Source: an uncultured Ruminiclostridium sp. (lineage in GTDB: Bacteria; Bacillota; Clostridia; Oscillospirales; Acutalibacteraceae). From it: a stretch of DNA of 32,251 bases. Below the pieces are notes generated by a model. The model did no database searches. It was not told where the DNA came from and saw nothing but the letters and a program-made list of their open reading frames with translations. Within the stretch, counting starts at the first letter, position 1. Every line of letters begins with the position of its first letter. Below are positions 5,538-12,861 of the stretch, in pieces. The translations under genes were made by a program, and so were the position numbers. The DNA is taken from NCBI GenBank assembly GCA_902490005.1, contig CABUCM010000031.1, forward strand, positions 1 to 32,251, given 5' to 3'.

Positions 5538-6707
5538 TTAAGCGGGGATCACGCGGATACGGATAATTCCCTCAGAATCCACCAGGGAAGCCAGCGCATC
5601 CTGGCTGAGCTGGCCGGAGCAATCCAGGACTGTGTAGGCCACGTCTTTGCGGGACTTGCTCTGCATATTCTCGATATTCACGCCCTTATCGGAAAGCAGC
5701 TTGGTTACCTGGCTCAGCATGGAGGGGATGTTCTTGTGGAACACGCAGACCCTAGCGCAGCCGGCGGCCCTGGGGGAGGAAAGGGACGGGAAATTGACAG
5801 AATTGATGATATTGCCGTCGGACAGATAGGCCATCAGCTCATCGGCGGCCATCCGGGCGCAGTTGTCCTCGGATTCCGGAGTGGAAGCGCCCAAGTGGGG
5901 GATAGCGATCACCCCATCCACGCCCAGCAGGTCGTCGGACGGGAAGTCGGTGACATAGACAGAGACCTTGCCGGCTTCTACCGCCGCTACCATATCGGCG
6001 GAGTTTACCAGGCCGCCTCTGGCGAAGTTCAGAATCCGCACGCCGTCTTTCATTTTGGCGATGGAATCCTTGTTAATCATGTTCTTGGTATCCGGAGTCT
6101 GGGGAACGTGGACGGTGATATAATCGCAGCTTTCATAAATATCGTCCAGGGTCAGGCTGTGCTTTACCGCCCGGGACAAGCCCCAAGCGGAATCCACAGA
6201 GATATAGGGGTCGTAGCCGTACACCTCCATGCCCAGGCTTCTGGCGGCGTTGGCTACCAGGATACCGATGGCGCCCAGGCCGATGACGCCAAGCTTCTTG
6301 CCCTTGATTTCAGGGCCCACAAAGGCGCTTTTGCCCTTTTCCACCGCTTTGGCCACCGCGTCGCCCTGGCCCTTCAGGCCCTGGGCCCAGGCCATACCCT
6401 GGGTGATCTTACGGGAGGAAATCAGCAGCCCGGCTAAAACCAGCTCCTTCACCGCGTTGGCGTTGGCGCCGGGGGTGTTGAACACCACGATGCCCTTTTC
6501 CGTGCACTGGTCCACCGGAATGTTGTTGACGCCGGCGCCTGCTCTGGCGATGGCCAGCAGGCTCTGGGGCATTTCCATCTCATGCATGGACGCGGAACGC
6601 ACCATGACGCCCTGGGGATTCTCCATGGCGTCGCCGTATTGGTACTCAGCGGTAAAACGCTCCAGGCCGGTTTTGGAAATTTTATTCAGGGTTAAAATGT
6701 TATACAT
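5538..6707 (-). CDS. serA: D-3-phosphoglycerate dehydrogenase
   Basis: The product is 389 residues and catalyses NAD-dependent oxidation of 3-phosphoglycerate, the first step of serine synthesis, in the cytosol. The NAD Rossmann motif GVIGLGAIG is at about 140-148. Catalytic Arg is in NFARGG (about 230) and catalytic His in IPHLGAST (about 271). Where many family members have an F-x-x-E-P loop this protein has DFPSDD, an Asp for the usual acid. A C-terminal ACT domain (about 317-389), a site of serine feedback in relatives, is present, giving the shorter SerA type. Start is ATG 6707 behind AGGAGA. It is the second gene of a serC-serA operon, 77 bases after serC. Confidence 0.93.
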   Translation of the reverse strand: MYNILTLNKISKTGLERFTAEYQYGDAMENPQGVMVRSASMHEMEMPQSLLAIARAGAGVNNIPVDQCTEKGIVVFNTPGANANAVKELVLAGLLISSRKITQGMAWAQGLKGQGDAVAKAVEKGKSAFVGPEIKGKKLGVIGLGAIGILVANAARSLGMEVYGYDPYISVDSAWGLSRAVKHSLTLDDIYESCDYITVHVPQTPDTKNMINKDSIAKMKDGVRILNFARGGLVNSADMVAAVEAGKVSVYVTDFPSDDLLGVDGVIAIPHLGASTPESEDNCARMAADELMAYLSDGNIINSVNFPSLSSPRAAGCARVCVFHKNIPSMLSQVTKLLSDKGVNIENMQSKSRKDVAYTVLDCSGQLSQDALASLVDSEGIIRIRVIPA

Positions 6708-6784
6708 ACTCTCATTCTCCTCTTCTGATAAGGAAATGGGAAGCGGGCGGTTTACCGGCTTCCCTTTCGCTGTGTTATGACGGC

Positions 6785-7870
6785 TTACAGGTTGGCGGCC
6801 TCAAATTCCTGCATAAAGGCTACCAGCTTTTCCACGCCCTCTATGGGCATGGCGTTGTAAATGGAAGCTCTCATGCCGCCGACGCTTCTGTGACCCTTGA
6901 TGTTCACAAAGTCGCGGGCCGCGGCTTCCTTAACAAATTTGGCGTCCAGATCCTCGTTGCCGGTGACAAAGGGCACGTTCATCAGGGAGCGGTCCTCCGG
7001 CACCACGGTGCCCTTAAACAGCTTGGAGCTGTCCAGGAAATCGTAAAGCACCTTGGCCTTTTTCTCGTTGAGCTCCTTCATCTTCTCCAGGCCGCCGATG
7101 TCGTTTTTGATCCAATCCAGCACCAGCTTGCAGACATAAATCGAATAGCAGGGCGGGGTGTTAAACATGGAGTCGTTGTCGGCATGGGTCTGGTAGTTGA
7201 ACATGGTGGGGGTGAAATCCTTAGCGTGGCCGATGAGGTCCTCGCGGATAATCACCACCGTCAGGCCGGCGGGGCCCATGTTCTTCTGGGCGCCGGCGTA
7301 CAGCAGGCCGAACTTGCTGACGTCGATGGGCTCGGACAAAATGCAGGAAGAAATATCAGCCACCAGGGGAACGTTCCCGGTTTCCGGAAGCGTGTTCCAC
7401 TTGGTGCCGTAAATGGTGTTGTTCAGACAGATGTGGAAATAATCCGCATCCTTGGTAAAGGTGGAAGGATCCAGCTTGGGGATGTAAGAGAAGGTCTTAT
7501 CCTTAGAGGAAGCCACCACGTTGGCCTCGCCGTAGCGGGCGGCTTCTTTGTAAGCCTTGGTGGCCCACTGGCCGGTGAGAACGAAGTCGGCCTTGCCGGA
7601 ACCGGTCATCAGGTTCAGAGGAATCATCGCGAACTGCGAGGAGGCGCCTCCCTGCAAAAACAGAACTTTATAGGTATCCGGGATATTCATCACCTGGCGG
7701 AGAAGGCTTTCTGCTTCTTTGATGATGCCGTCATATACCTTAGAACGGTGGGACATTTCCATGACAGACTGGCCGCTGCCCTGGTAATCCAGCATTTCAT
7801 CAGCGGCGGTCCGCAGAACCTTTTCCGGCAGCATAGACGGACCGGCAGAAAAATTATAAACCCGTTTCAT
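6785..7870 (-). CDS. serC: Phosphoserine aminotransferase
   Basis: The product is 361 residues, full length for the family. It transfers an amino group from glutamate to 3-phosphohydroxypyruvate, giving phosphoserine. The N-terminal YNFSAGPSMLP and HRSKVYDG segments are typical. The PLP-binding lysine is K196 in YAGAQKNMGPAG, and QGGASSQFAMIP (about 73-84) is the phosphate-binding loop. Start is ATG 7870 behind GGAGG. It is the promoter-proximal gene of the operon with serA. The third enzyme, phosphoserine phosphatase (serB), is not nearby; whether the PHP protein at 10.7 kb plays that role is not supported. Confidence 0.95.
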   Translation of the reverse strand: MKRVYNFSAGPSMLPEKVLRTAADEMLDYQGSGQSVMEMSHRSKVYDGIIKEAESLLRQVMNIPDTYKVLFLQGGASSQFAMIPLNLMTGSGKADFVLTGQWATKAYKEAARYGEANVVASSKDKTFSYIPKLDPSTFTKDADYFHICLNNTIYGTKWNTLPETGNVPLVADISSCILSEPIDVSKFGLLYAGAQKNMGPAGLTVVIIREDLIGHAKDFTPTMFNYQTHADNDSMFNTPPCYSIYVCKLVLDWIKNDIGGLEKMKELNEKKAKVLYDFLDSSKLFKGTVVPEDRSLMNVPFVTGNEDLDAKFVKEAAARDFVNIKGHRSVGGMRASIYNAMPIEGVEKLVAFMQEFEAANL

Positions 7871-7906
7871 TTCATGACCTCCAAAATGTAGTAATAATTA
7901 ACTTTT

Positions 7907-7940
7907 ATTATAAATCGTTGCGAAGGGATAGTCAATTGAC
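7907..7940 (-). promoter_or_regulatory. serCA promoter with a palindrome on the -35 box
   Basis: On the minus strand TTGACT (7930-7935), a 17-base spacer and TATAAT (7907-7912) form a near-consensus sigma-A promoter. The perfect palindrome GTCAATTGAC (7931-7940) overlaps the -35 and could be a repressor site. Confidence 0.75.
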
Positions 7941-8011
7941 ATTTTTAAGACAATCCCGGTTTTTTATCCAACAGAAGCACAATTCTTCTGTTTATGACGA
8001 AAAACGCCTGG

Positions 8012-8036
8012 TTTTGTCCGCCGCGGGCGGACAAAA
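8012..8036. repeat. Perfect 25-bp inverted repeat between divergent operons
   Basis: TTTTGTCCGCC (8012-8022) and GGCGGACAAAA (8026-8036) are exact inverse arms with a GCG centre. It lies between the serCA promoter (minus) and the hydrogenase-cluster promoter (plus). It could be an operator or a transcription-blocking hairpin; no T run of terminator strength follows on either side. Confidence 0.6.
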
Positions 8037-8079
8037 GAATTGGAAAAATTTATTTTTATAGACTTCCACAAAAATAGTA

Positions 8080-8108
8080 GTGAAAGGTTTTGAATATTAT
8101 GGTATAAT
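8080..8108 (+). promoter_or_regulatory. Promoter of the sensory hydrogenase cluster
   Basis: TATAAT at 8103-8108 is preceded by TGG, an extended -10. GTGAAA (8080-8085) is a weak -35 at 17 bases spacing. It lies 73 bases upstream of the first gene. I see no Rex-like box here, unlike the downstream operon. Confidence 0.65.
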
Positions 8109-8181
8109 AACGCTGTCGGCAACGGCAAAGGGAAAAGAAAAGCCCTTTGTGAACGATAGCAAAAATATGGGGGAAATGAAA

Positions 8182-8526
8182 ATGACAATCAGAGATATTA
8201 TCAGACTGCTGGACGCGGAGATTATTTCGGCCGCCGACTTGGATCTGGAGGTCAAAACCGCCTGCGGAAGCGACATGATGAGCGATGTCCTTGCGTTTGT
8301 GAAAGACCAGTCTGTCCTTCTCACCGGCTTGTTGAACCCTCAGGTGGTGCGTACCGCGGAGATGATGGATATGCGGTGTATTGTGTTTGTCCGGGGCAAG
8401 CAGCCGGACGAGAGCATTATCGAGCTGGCGAAAAAAATGGATATCACCCTGCTGAAAACCAGATACCGCCTGTTCACAGCGTGTGGAAAGCTGTATGAAA
8501 ACGGCCTCAGGGGAGGCTGCGAATAA
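8182..8526 (+). CDS. DRTGG-domain protein
   Basis: The product is 114 residues starting MTIRDIIRLLDAEII, matching the usual start of stand-alone DRTGG-domain proteins. Alternative in-frame ATGs at 8167 and 8176 are less suitable because the GGGGG (8170-8174) sits well before 8182. The DRTGG fold is known as a small alpha/beta domain that accompanies CBS or kinase domains, and single-domain forms recur beside [FeFe]-hydrogenase sensors in Clostridia. The protein contains CGSDMMSDVLAFVKDQ and VFVRGKQPDES, expected strand-helix segments. It probably binds a nucleotide or partner protein rather than catalysing a reaction. It is the first gene of the cluster, 2 bases before the ATPase. Confidence 0.8.
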   Translation: MTIRDIIRLLDAEIISAADLDLEVKTACGSDMMSDVLAFVKDQSVLLTGLLNPQVVRTAEMMDMRCIVFVRGKQPDESIIELAKKMDITLLKTRYRLFTACGKLYENGLRGGCE

Positions 8527-8528
8527 AG

Positions 8529-8954
8529 ATGAGTAAAATGCATTTCCATTACATAGTGCCCGGGGATGACTTTACCCGGGCGGGAGAGGCCTCCAGCAGC
8601 GTGAAGAAAAAGCTGAAGCAGCTGGGATACGACCCCGACGCCACCCGGCGGGTGGCCATTGCCATGTATGAGGGGGAAATCAACATGGTGATCCACGCCG
8701 GCGGCGGTGAGATCGACGTAGACGTGACCCCGGCCCAGGTAGATGTGGTAATGGCAGACCACGGCCCCGGTATCGCGGATGTAGAGAAAGCGATGCAGGA
8801 GGGGTACTCCACCGCACCCGACAACGTCCGGTCGTTAGGTTTCGGCGCCGGCATGGGCCTGCCAAACATTAAAAAATATTCCGACGACATGCGGATTGAC
8901 ACGGAGCTGGGCAAAGGCACCACCATGTATTTTTCCGTCTGCCCCAAGGCCTGA
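8529..8954 (+). CDS. RsbW-like anti-sigma-type ATPase
   Basis: The product is 141 residues, a lone HATPase_c domain of the anti-sigma-factor serine-kinase type. Motifs are a modified N box (VAIAMYEGEINMVIHAGG, about 39-56), the G1 box with VMADHGPGI (about 75-84), and a glycine-rich G2 lid (LGFGAGMGLPNIKKYSDDM, about 102-120). No HisKA or transmembrane segment is present. Start follows the DRTGG stop by 2 bases with no strong ribosome binding site, so translation is probably coupled. In known relatives such proteins bind or phosphorylate an anti-sigma antagonist; here the partner is not evident. It lies between a DRTGG protein and the sensory hydrogenase, which suggests it is that sensor's output arm. 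Confidence 0.83.
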   Translation: MSKMHFHYIVPGDDFTRAGEASSSVKKKLKQLGYDPDATRRVAIAMYEGEINMVIHAGGGEIDVDVTPAQVDVVMADHGPGIADVEKAMQEGYSTAPDNVRSLGFGAGMGLPNIKKYSDDMRIDTELGKGTTMYFSVCPKA

Positions 8955-9047
8955 CCTTGAAGGCGCCCGCGCGCCGGCGGAAAACCTGATTATGAAACGC
9001 AGCATGTCCCAAACGGGGGACACGCCCTAGGAGGGAGACGATTTCCT

Positions 9048-10370
9048 GTGGACCGGTTTTTTCATTCCGTGACCCTGGATAAGGATAAATGCTTAGGCTG
9101 CACCAACTGCATCAAGCGTTGTCCCACCGAGGCCATCCGAGTGAGGGACGGAAAAGCCCAGATCATATCCGAGCGGTGCATCGACTGCGGCGAGTGTATC
9201 CGGGTCTGTCCTCATCACGCAAAAAAAGCGCGGTATGACCATCTTTCTGTTTTGGAGAGCTGGAAATACAAAATCGCGATTCCCGCGCCGGCGCTGTTCG
9301 GCCAATTTAACAACTTAGACGATATCGACATTGTGCTCACCGGCCTGAAGCAGATGGGCTTCGACGACGTTTACGAGGTTTCCCGAGGGGCCGAGCTGGT
9401 GTCTGACGCCACCCGGAAGCTGATGGCGGAGGGCAAGCTCCCAAAGCCGGTTATCAGCTCCGCCTGCCCCGCGGTGGTCCGCCTGATTCGGGTCCGCTTC
9501 CCGGACCTGTGCGACCATGTGCTGAATTTGAACGCCCCTATGGAGATTTCCGCCATGATGGCCAAGCGGGCGGCCAGCGAAAAAACGGGCATTCCGGTGG
9601 AAGAAATCGGCGCCTTTTTCATCACCCCCTGCCCGGCCAAGGTGACGGACATTAAAATGCCCATCGGCACCGAGGGCTCCTGGTGCGACGGGGCAATCGC
9701 CATCAGCGAGGTGTTCCCCCTGCTGTCCCACCGGATGGATAAGCTGGAAACCGTGGAGCCTATCGGCCAGTCCGGCCTGATCGGCGTCAGCTGGGCCGGC
9801 AGCGGCGGGGAGTCCGCCGCCCTGCTCAATGAGAAATACCTGGCGGCGGATGGGATCGAGAACGTGATCCGGGTCTTGGAGGAGCTAGAGGACGAGCGCA
9901 TCCGGGAACTGGACTTTGTGGAGCTGAACGCCTGCAACGGCGGCTGCGTCGGCGGCGTCCTGTGTGTGGAAAATGGGTATGTGGCCAAGGCGCGGCTTCA
10001 GCGCCTGAGAAAATATTTGCCGGTGTCCCAAAACCATTTGGACAGCGGCGCGCCGGTGCCTAAGGACATGGAGTGGACCGAGCCTTTGGAATTTGCCCCG
10101 GTATTAAAACTTTCCCAGAATCTGGAGGAGGCCATGCAGATGATGGAACACATCGACGTGATCTGCGAGGGGCTGCCCGGGCTGGATTGCGGCTCCTGCG
10201 GCGCGCCCAGCTGCCGGGCTTTAGCCGAGGATGTGGTAAAGGGCGTGGCCCGCACCAGCGATTGCGTCTTCGTGATGCGGGAGCGGGTAAAAAACGTGGC
10301 GGATACCCTTTCCTCTATCGGCGGCTACGTCCCCAGCTGCCTGGATTCCAAGGAAAAGCAGGGGAAGTGA
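9048..10370 (+). CDS. HydS-like sensory [FeFe]-hydrogenase protein
   Basis: The product is 440 residues. The start is GTG 9048 behind GGAGGGAG (9030-9037). Two ferredoxin-type [4Fe-4S] motifs lie at about 15-25 and 44-54. The H-cluster domain follows: the first loop has SSACP with Cys140, the second TPCPAK with Cys195, and the third ACNGGC with Cys296 and Cys300, so all four cluster ligands are present. The first-loop residue next to Cys140 is Ala instead of the proton-relay Cys seen in TSCCP of catalytic enzymes. That pattern is reported for putative sensory hydrogenases such as HydS and suggests low turnover. The C-terminal domain has a Cys381-x2-Cys384-x4-Cys389...Cys406 [4Fe-4S] motif, and no PAS domain follows. 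Likely role is H2/redox sensing, by inference. Confidence 0.85.
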   Translation: MDRFFHSVTLDKDKCLGCTNCIKRCPTEAIRVRDGKAQIISERCIDCGECIRVCPHHAKKARYDHLSVLESWKYKIAIPAPALFGQFNNLDDIDIVLTGLKQMGFDDVYEVSRGAELVSDATRKLMAEGKLPKPVISSACPAVVRLIRVRFPDLCDHVLNLNAPMEISAMMAKRAASEKTGIPVEEIGAFFITPCPAKVTDIKMPIGTEGSWCDGAIAISEVFPLLSHRMDKLETVEPIGQSGLIGVSWAGSGGESAALLNEKYLAADGIENVIRVLEELEDERIRELDFVELNACNGGCVGGVLCVENGYVAKARLQRLRKYLPVSQNHLDSGAPVPKDMEWTEPLEFAPVLKLSQNLEEAMQMMEHIDVICEGLPGLDCGSCGAPSCRALAEDVVKGVARTSDCVFVMRERVKNVADTLSSIGGYVPSCLDSKEKQGK

Positions 10371-10419
10371 CCGCGTGCCTTTCGGAACGAATCAAAGCAA
10401 AAGCATTGGAAGTGAGATT

Positions 10420-10752
10420 ATGACAGTACAACAGCTGAAGGAGGCGCTTTCCCTAAAGCTTTTAGCGGGGGAAGAGGGCCTTTCCCAGGAGGTCACCGGC
10501 TGCTATATTGGGGACCTGCTGAGCTGGGTCATGGGCAGAGCCCAGGCCGGCGACGCCTGGCTGACCGTGATGGGCAACATCAGTGCCCTGGCGGTGGCGT
10601 CTCTGGCGGACACGGCGTGCATCATCTTAACGGAAAACGCCTGGCTGGATGAGGAGGCCAAAAGCAAGGCCGACGAGCAGGGGATCTGCGTGCTGGGCGC
10701 CGAAGAGAACAGCTATCGGCTGGCCTTGGAAATAGGCCGGCTGCTATCATGA
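10420..10752 (+). CDS. Second DRTGG-domain protein
   Basis: The product is 110 residues starting MTVQQLKEALSLKLLAG, a DRTGG-type start. The start is ATG 10420, 49 bases after the sensory hydrogenase, with weak GGAAGTGA upstream. Segments GCYIGDLLSWVMGRAQAGD, TACIILTENAWLD and GICVLGAEENSYRLALEIGRL mark the fold. It differs from the first copy at 8182 by more than half its residues, so it is an old paralogue, not a recent duplication. Its last 4 bases overlap the PHP gene (ATGA), so the two are coupled. A nucleotide or protein-binding role is expected, not shown. Confidence 0.8.
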   Translation: MTVQQLKEALSLKLLAGEEGLSQEVTGCYIGDLLSWVMGRAQAGDAWLTVMGNISALAVASLADTACIILTENAWLDEEAKSKADEQGICVLGAEENSYRLALEIGRLLS

Positions 10753-11483
10753 GGGTCTATTACGACCTGCACATCCACTCCTGCCTGTCTCCCTGCGGGG
10801 ACAACGATATGACCCCCAACAATATCGTGAATATGTCTCTGCTAAACGGCATGGATATGATCGCCTTAACCGACCACAACAGCTGTAAAAACTGTGAGGC
10901 CGCCGTGAGGGCGGGAAAAGAGGCGGGGTTGACAGTAGTGCCCGGTATGGAGCTTACCACCAGCGAGGAGGCCCATGTGGTCTGCCTGTTTCCCACCGTG
11001 GAGCAGGCCATGGCCTTCAGCGGCTATGTGGAGGGCCGGTATCCAAAAATCCACAACCGGCCGGAGATTTTCGGCGACCAGCTGGTGATGGATTGGCAGG
11101 ATGAGGTGGTGGGAAGGGTTTCCCAGCTTTTAATTAACGCCAGTTCTATCAGCGTCAACGAGATGCCGGAGCTGATGGCCAGGTTCGGCGGGGCGGCGTT
11201 TCCCGCCCATATTGACCACGATTCCTACAGCGTCATTTCCTCTCTGGGCGTTATTCCGGCGGAAGCCGGGTTTCACGCCGCGGAGATTTCCAGCAGCGGG
11301 GACCGGGAGCTTCTTGCCCAGTGGTACCCGGAGCTTCAGGAAATGATTCTTCTGTTGGATTCGGACGCCCATTATCTGGATTGGCTGAAGGAACGAAAGC
11401 CTTGGCTGGATCTGCCGGAAAAAACGCCCCAGTGTTTGGTCGACGCCCTGAATGGAAAAATACAGGTGAAATGGGAGAGATAG
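10749..11483 (+). CDS. PHP-domain phosphoesterase
   Basis: The product is 244 residues. PHP metal-binding motifs are all present: YDLHIHSCLSPCGDN (His7 and His9 zone, near 5-19), ALTDHN (about 39-44), PGMELTT (about 64-70), PAHIDHDSYS (about 154-163) and LLLDSDAH (about 193-200). The family hydrolyses phosphate esters or phosphodiesters with two or three metals. The gene overlaps the second DRTGG gene by 4 bases, placing it in the sensory cluster. In Clostridia this PHP-DRTGG pairing with a sensory hydrogenase recurs; a role as a phosphatase countering the ATPases is an attractive but unproven inference. Start is ATG 10749, the coupled one. Confidence 0.85.
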   Translation: MRVYYDLHIHSCLSPCGDNDMTPNNIVNMSLLNGMDMIALTDHNSCKNCEAAVRAGKEAGLTVVPGMELTTSEEAHVVCLFPTVEQAMAFSGYVEGRYPKIHNRPEIFGDQLVMDWQDEVVGRVSQLLINASSISVNEMPELMARFGGAAFPAHIDHDSYSVISSLGVIPAEAGFHAAEISSSGDRELLAQWYPELQEMILLLDSDAHYLDWLKERKPWLDLPEKTPQCLVDALNGKIQVKWER

Positions 11484-11574
11484 GAAATGGATTGGCTTGA
11501 AATCTGATGATGTTGAAAATCTTTTGGATAATTTCAATAAAATTAAAAAGTTTGTCGAAAGCAAGAATTTAGTT

Positions 11575-11590
11575 AAAACCGCCGTTTTAT
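11575..11590 (+). terminator. Weak terminator-like hairpin after the sensory cluster
   Basis: TAAAAC and GTTTTA pair around a CGCC loop and are followed by TTTT. The stem is only six A/T-rich pairs, so termination would be leaky. The gap 11484-11790 otherwise holds the promoter and Rex-like boxes described separately. Confidence 0.3.
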
Positions 11591-11660
11591 TTTAACGAAA
11601 ATCCGCATTGGTGCATTTCGCCAAAACCTTCCCCCTATTTTCTCTGGAAACTTTGTAGGA

Positions 11661-11757
11661 TCGTATAGATTTTAACAAAGGAATCCGATATAATCATATT
11701 CTGTAGGCAACCGAAACAGTTGGTTTTGTATGCGTAAAGTTGTTATATTTTTAACAG
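11661..11757 (+). promoter_or_regulatory. Hydrogenase operon control region with two Rex-like boxes
   Basis: TTGTTATATTTTTAACAG (11740-11757) matches the Rex consensus TTGTTAA-N4-TTAACAA at 12 of 14 defined positions. A second site at 11661-11678 has a perfect right half (TTAACAA) and a degenerate left half, 11 of 14 if the left half is read generously. A TATAAT -10 lies at 11689-11694, between the two. The -35 is not clear. Rex is the NADH/NAD-sensing repressor of hydrogenase and fermentation genes in Clostridia, so NADH-dependent derepression is the natural reading. Confidence 0.65.
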
Positions 11758-11790
11758 GTTGCATTCAACGACAATAAGGAGGAAATCAAA

Positions 11791-12285
11791 GTGCAAAAGC
11801 GTATCAGCAATATCCCGTTCAGCGGGACCAAGGAGCAGGAGGCTCAGCTTTTTGAGATTATCGAGAAGCATAAAAATGAGCCCGGCGCCATCATGCCTGT
11901 TCTGCAGGAAGCCCAAAATGTTTATGGCTATCTGCCGATTGAAGTGCAGCAGATGGTCGCGGACGGTTTAGGAGTCCCTCTTTCTGAGGTATTCGGTGTG
12001 GCCACCTTCTATTCTCAGTTTTCGCTGACCCCCAAGGGCAAATACAATATTTCCGTCTGCCTGGGAACCGCCTGCTATGTTAAGGGTTCCGGTAAGATCC
12101 TGGAAGAGCTTTCCAAGAACCTGGGCATCGAAGCGGAGGAATGCACGGAGGACGGCAAGTTCTCCTTGACCGCCTGCCGCTGTATCGGCGCCTGCGGCCT
12201 GGCCCCGGTAATTACCATTAACGACGATGTTTACGGCCGGCTGGTTCCGGAGGACGTCAAGGATATTTTGGCGAAATATGAGTAA
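11791..12285 (+). CDS. NADH-linked [FeFe] hydrogenase subunit, NuoE-like
   Basis: The product is 164 residues, usual length for NuoE/HndA/HydC. The start is GTG 11791 behind AAGGAGGA (11776-11783). It carries a thioredoxin-like [2Fe-2S] domain with cysteines in CLGTACYV (about 90-95) and CRCIGAC (about 131-137), the C-x4-C ... C-x3-C ligand set. The N-terminal helix bundle (about 15-75) is typical. In the trimeric bifurcating enzymes this small subunit relays electrons between the NuoF-like and hydrogenase subunits. It starts the operon with the Rex-like boxes upstream and is followed 3 bases later by an ATPase gene. Confidence 0.93.
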   Translation: MQKRISNIPFSGTKEQEAQLFEIIEKHKNEPGAIMPVLQEAQNVYGYLPIEVQQMVADGLGVPLSEVFGVATFYSQFSLTPKGKYNISVCLGTACYVKGSGKILEELSKNLGIEAEECTEDGKFSLTACRCIGACGLAPVITINDDVYGRLVPEDVKDILAKYE

Positions 12286-12288
12286 GCC

Positions 12289-12861
12289 ATGCGGGAGTTA
12301 TCGCTGAATGTAATGGATATCGCGCAGAATTCCCTTTCGGCAGGGGCTTCCCTGACCCAGGTGGTTGTGGAGGAGGACAGCGGGCAAGACACCTTGACGC
12401 TGAAAATCATCGACAATGGCAAAGGGATGACCGCCGAGCAGGCGGCGCATGTGACGGATCCGTTTTTCACAACCCGGACCACCCGCAAGGTGGGATTGGG
12501 GGTTCCGCTTTTTAAAATGGCTGCGGAGCAGACCGGGGGAAGCTTTTCCATCGAGTCTGAGCCGGGGAAGGGGACCACGGTAACCGCGGAGTTCAAGCCC
12601 TCCCACATTGATATGACCCCCTTGGGGGATATCAATTCCACCATCGGCCTTTTGATTTATTCCAATCCGGACCGGGATTTTATTTTCCGCCGGGAGCGGG
12701 ATGGCAGGGGCTTCACCCTGGACACCAGGGAGCTAAGAGAAATTTTAGGGGAAGAAGTCAAGCTTTCGTCCCCCGAGGTCAGCGAATGGATACAAGGGTA
12801 TCTAAAGGAACAAACAGACATGATCTTTGGAGGTGCACAAGAAGATGAAAACATTAGCTGA
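12289..12861 (+). CDS. HATPase_c domain protein in the hydrogenase operon
   Basis: The product is 190 residues, a histidine-kinase-like ATPase without HisKA, sensor or membrane part. Motifs are the N box with DIAQNSLSAGAS (about 10-21), the G1 box IIDNGKGM (about 40-47), the F box PFFTTRTTRK (about 60-69) and the G2 box VGLGVPLFKMAAEQTGG (about 70-86). A C-terminal arm (about 115-190) is variable and ends in an acidic helix. The ATG follows the NuoE stop by 3 bases with no Shine-Dalgarno site, so expression is coupled to the NuoE-like gene. Its end overlaps the next start by 17 bases. No partner kinase or regulator is present, so its target is unknown; it is probably a regulatory ATPase shared with the upstream sensory cluster. 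Confidence 0.83.
   Translation: MRELSLNVMDIAQNSLSAGASLTQVVVEEDSGQDTLTLKIIDNGKGMTAEQAAHVTDPFFTTRTTRKVGLGVPLFKMAAEQTGGSFSIESEPGKGTTVTAEFKPSHIDMTPLGDINSTIGLLIYSNPDRDFIFRRERDGRGFTLDTRELREILGEEVKLSSPEVSEWIQGYLKEQTDMIFGGAQEDENIS

Noticed and set aside
5505..7891. Plus-strand open frames opposite serA and serC
   Set aside because: They show no recognisable domain and an unnatural composition; the minus-strand genes explain the DNA fully.
11743..11748. TTATAT within the Rex box as an alternative -10, with TTGGTT at 11720
   Set aside because: It is weaker than TATAAT at 11689, although it cannot be excluded without start-site mapping.
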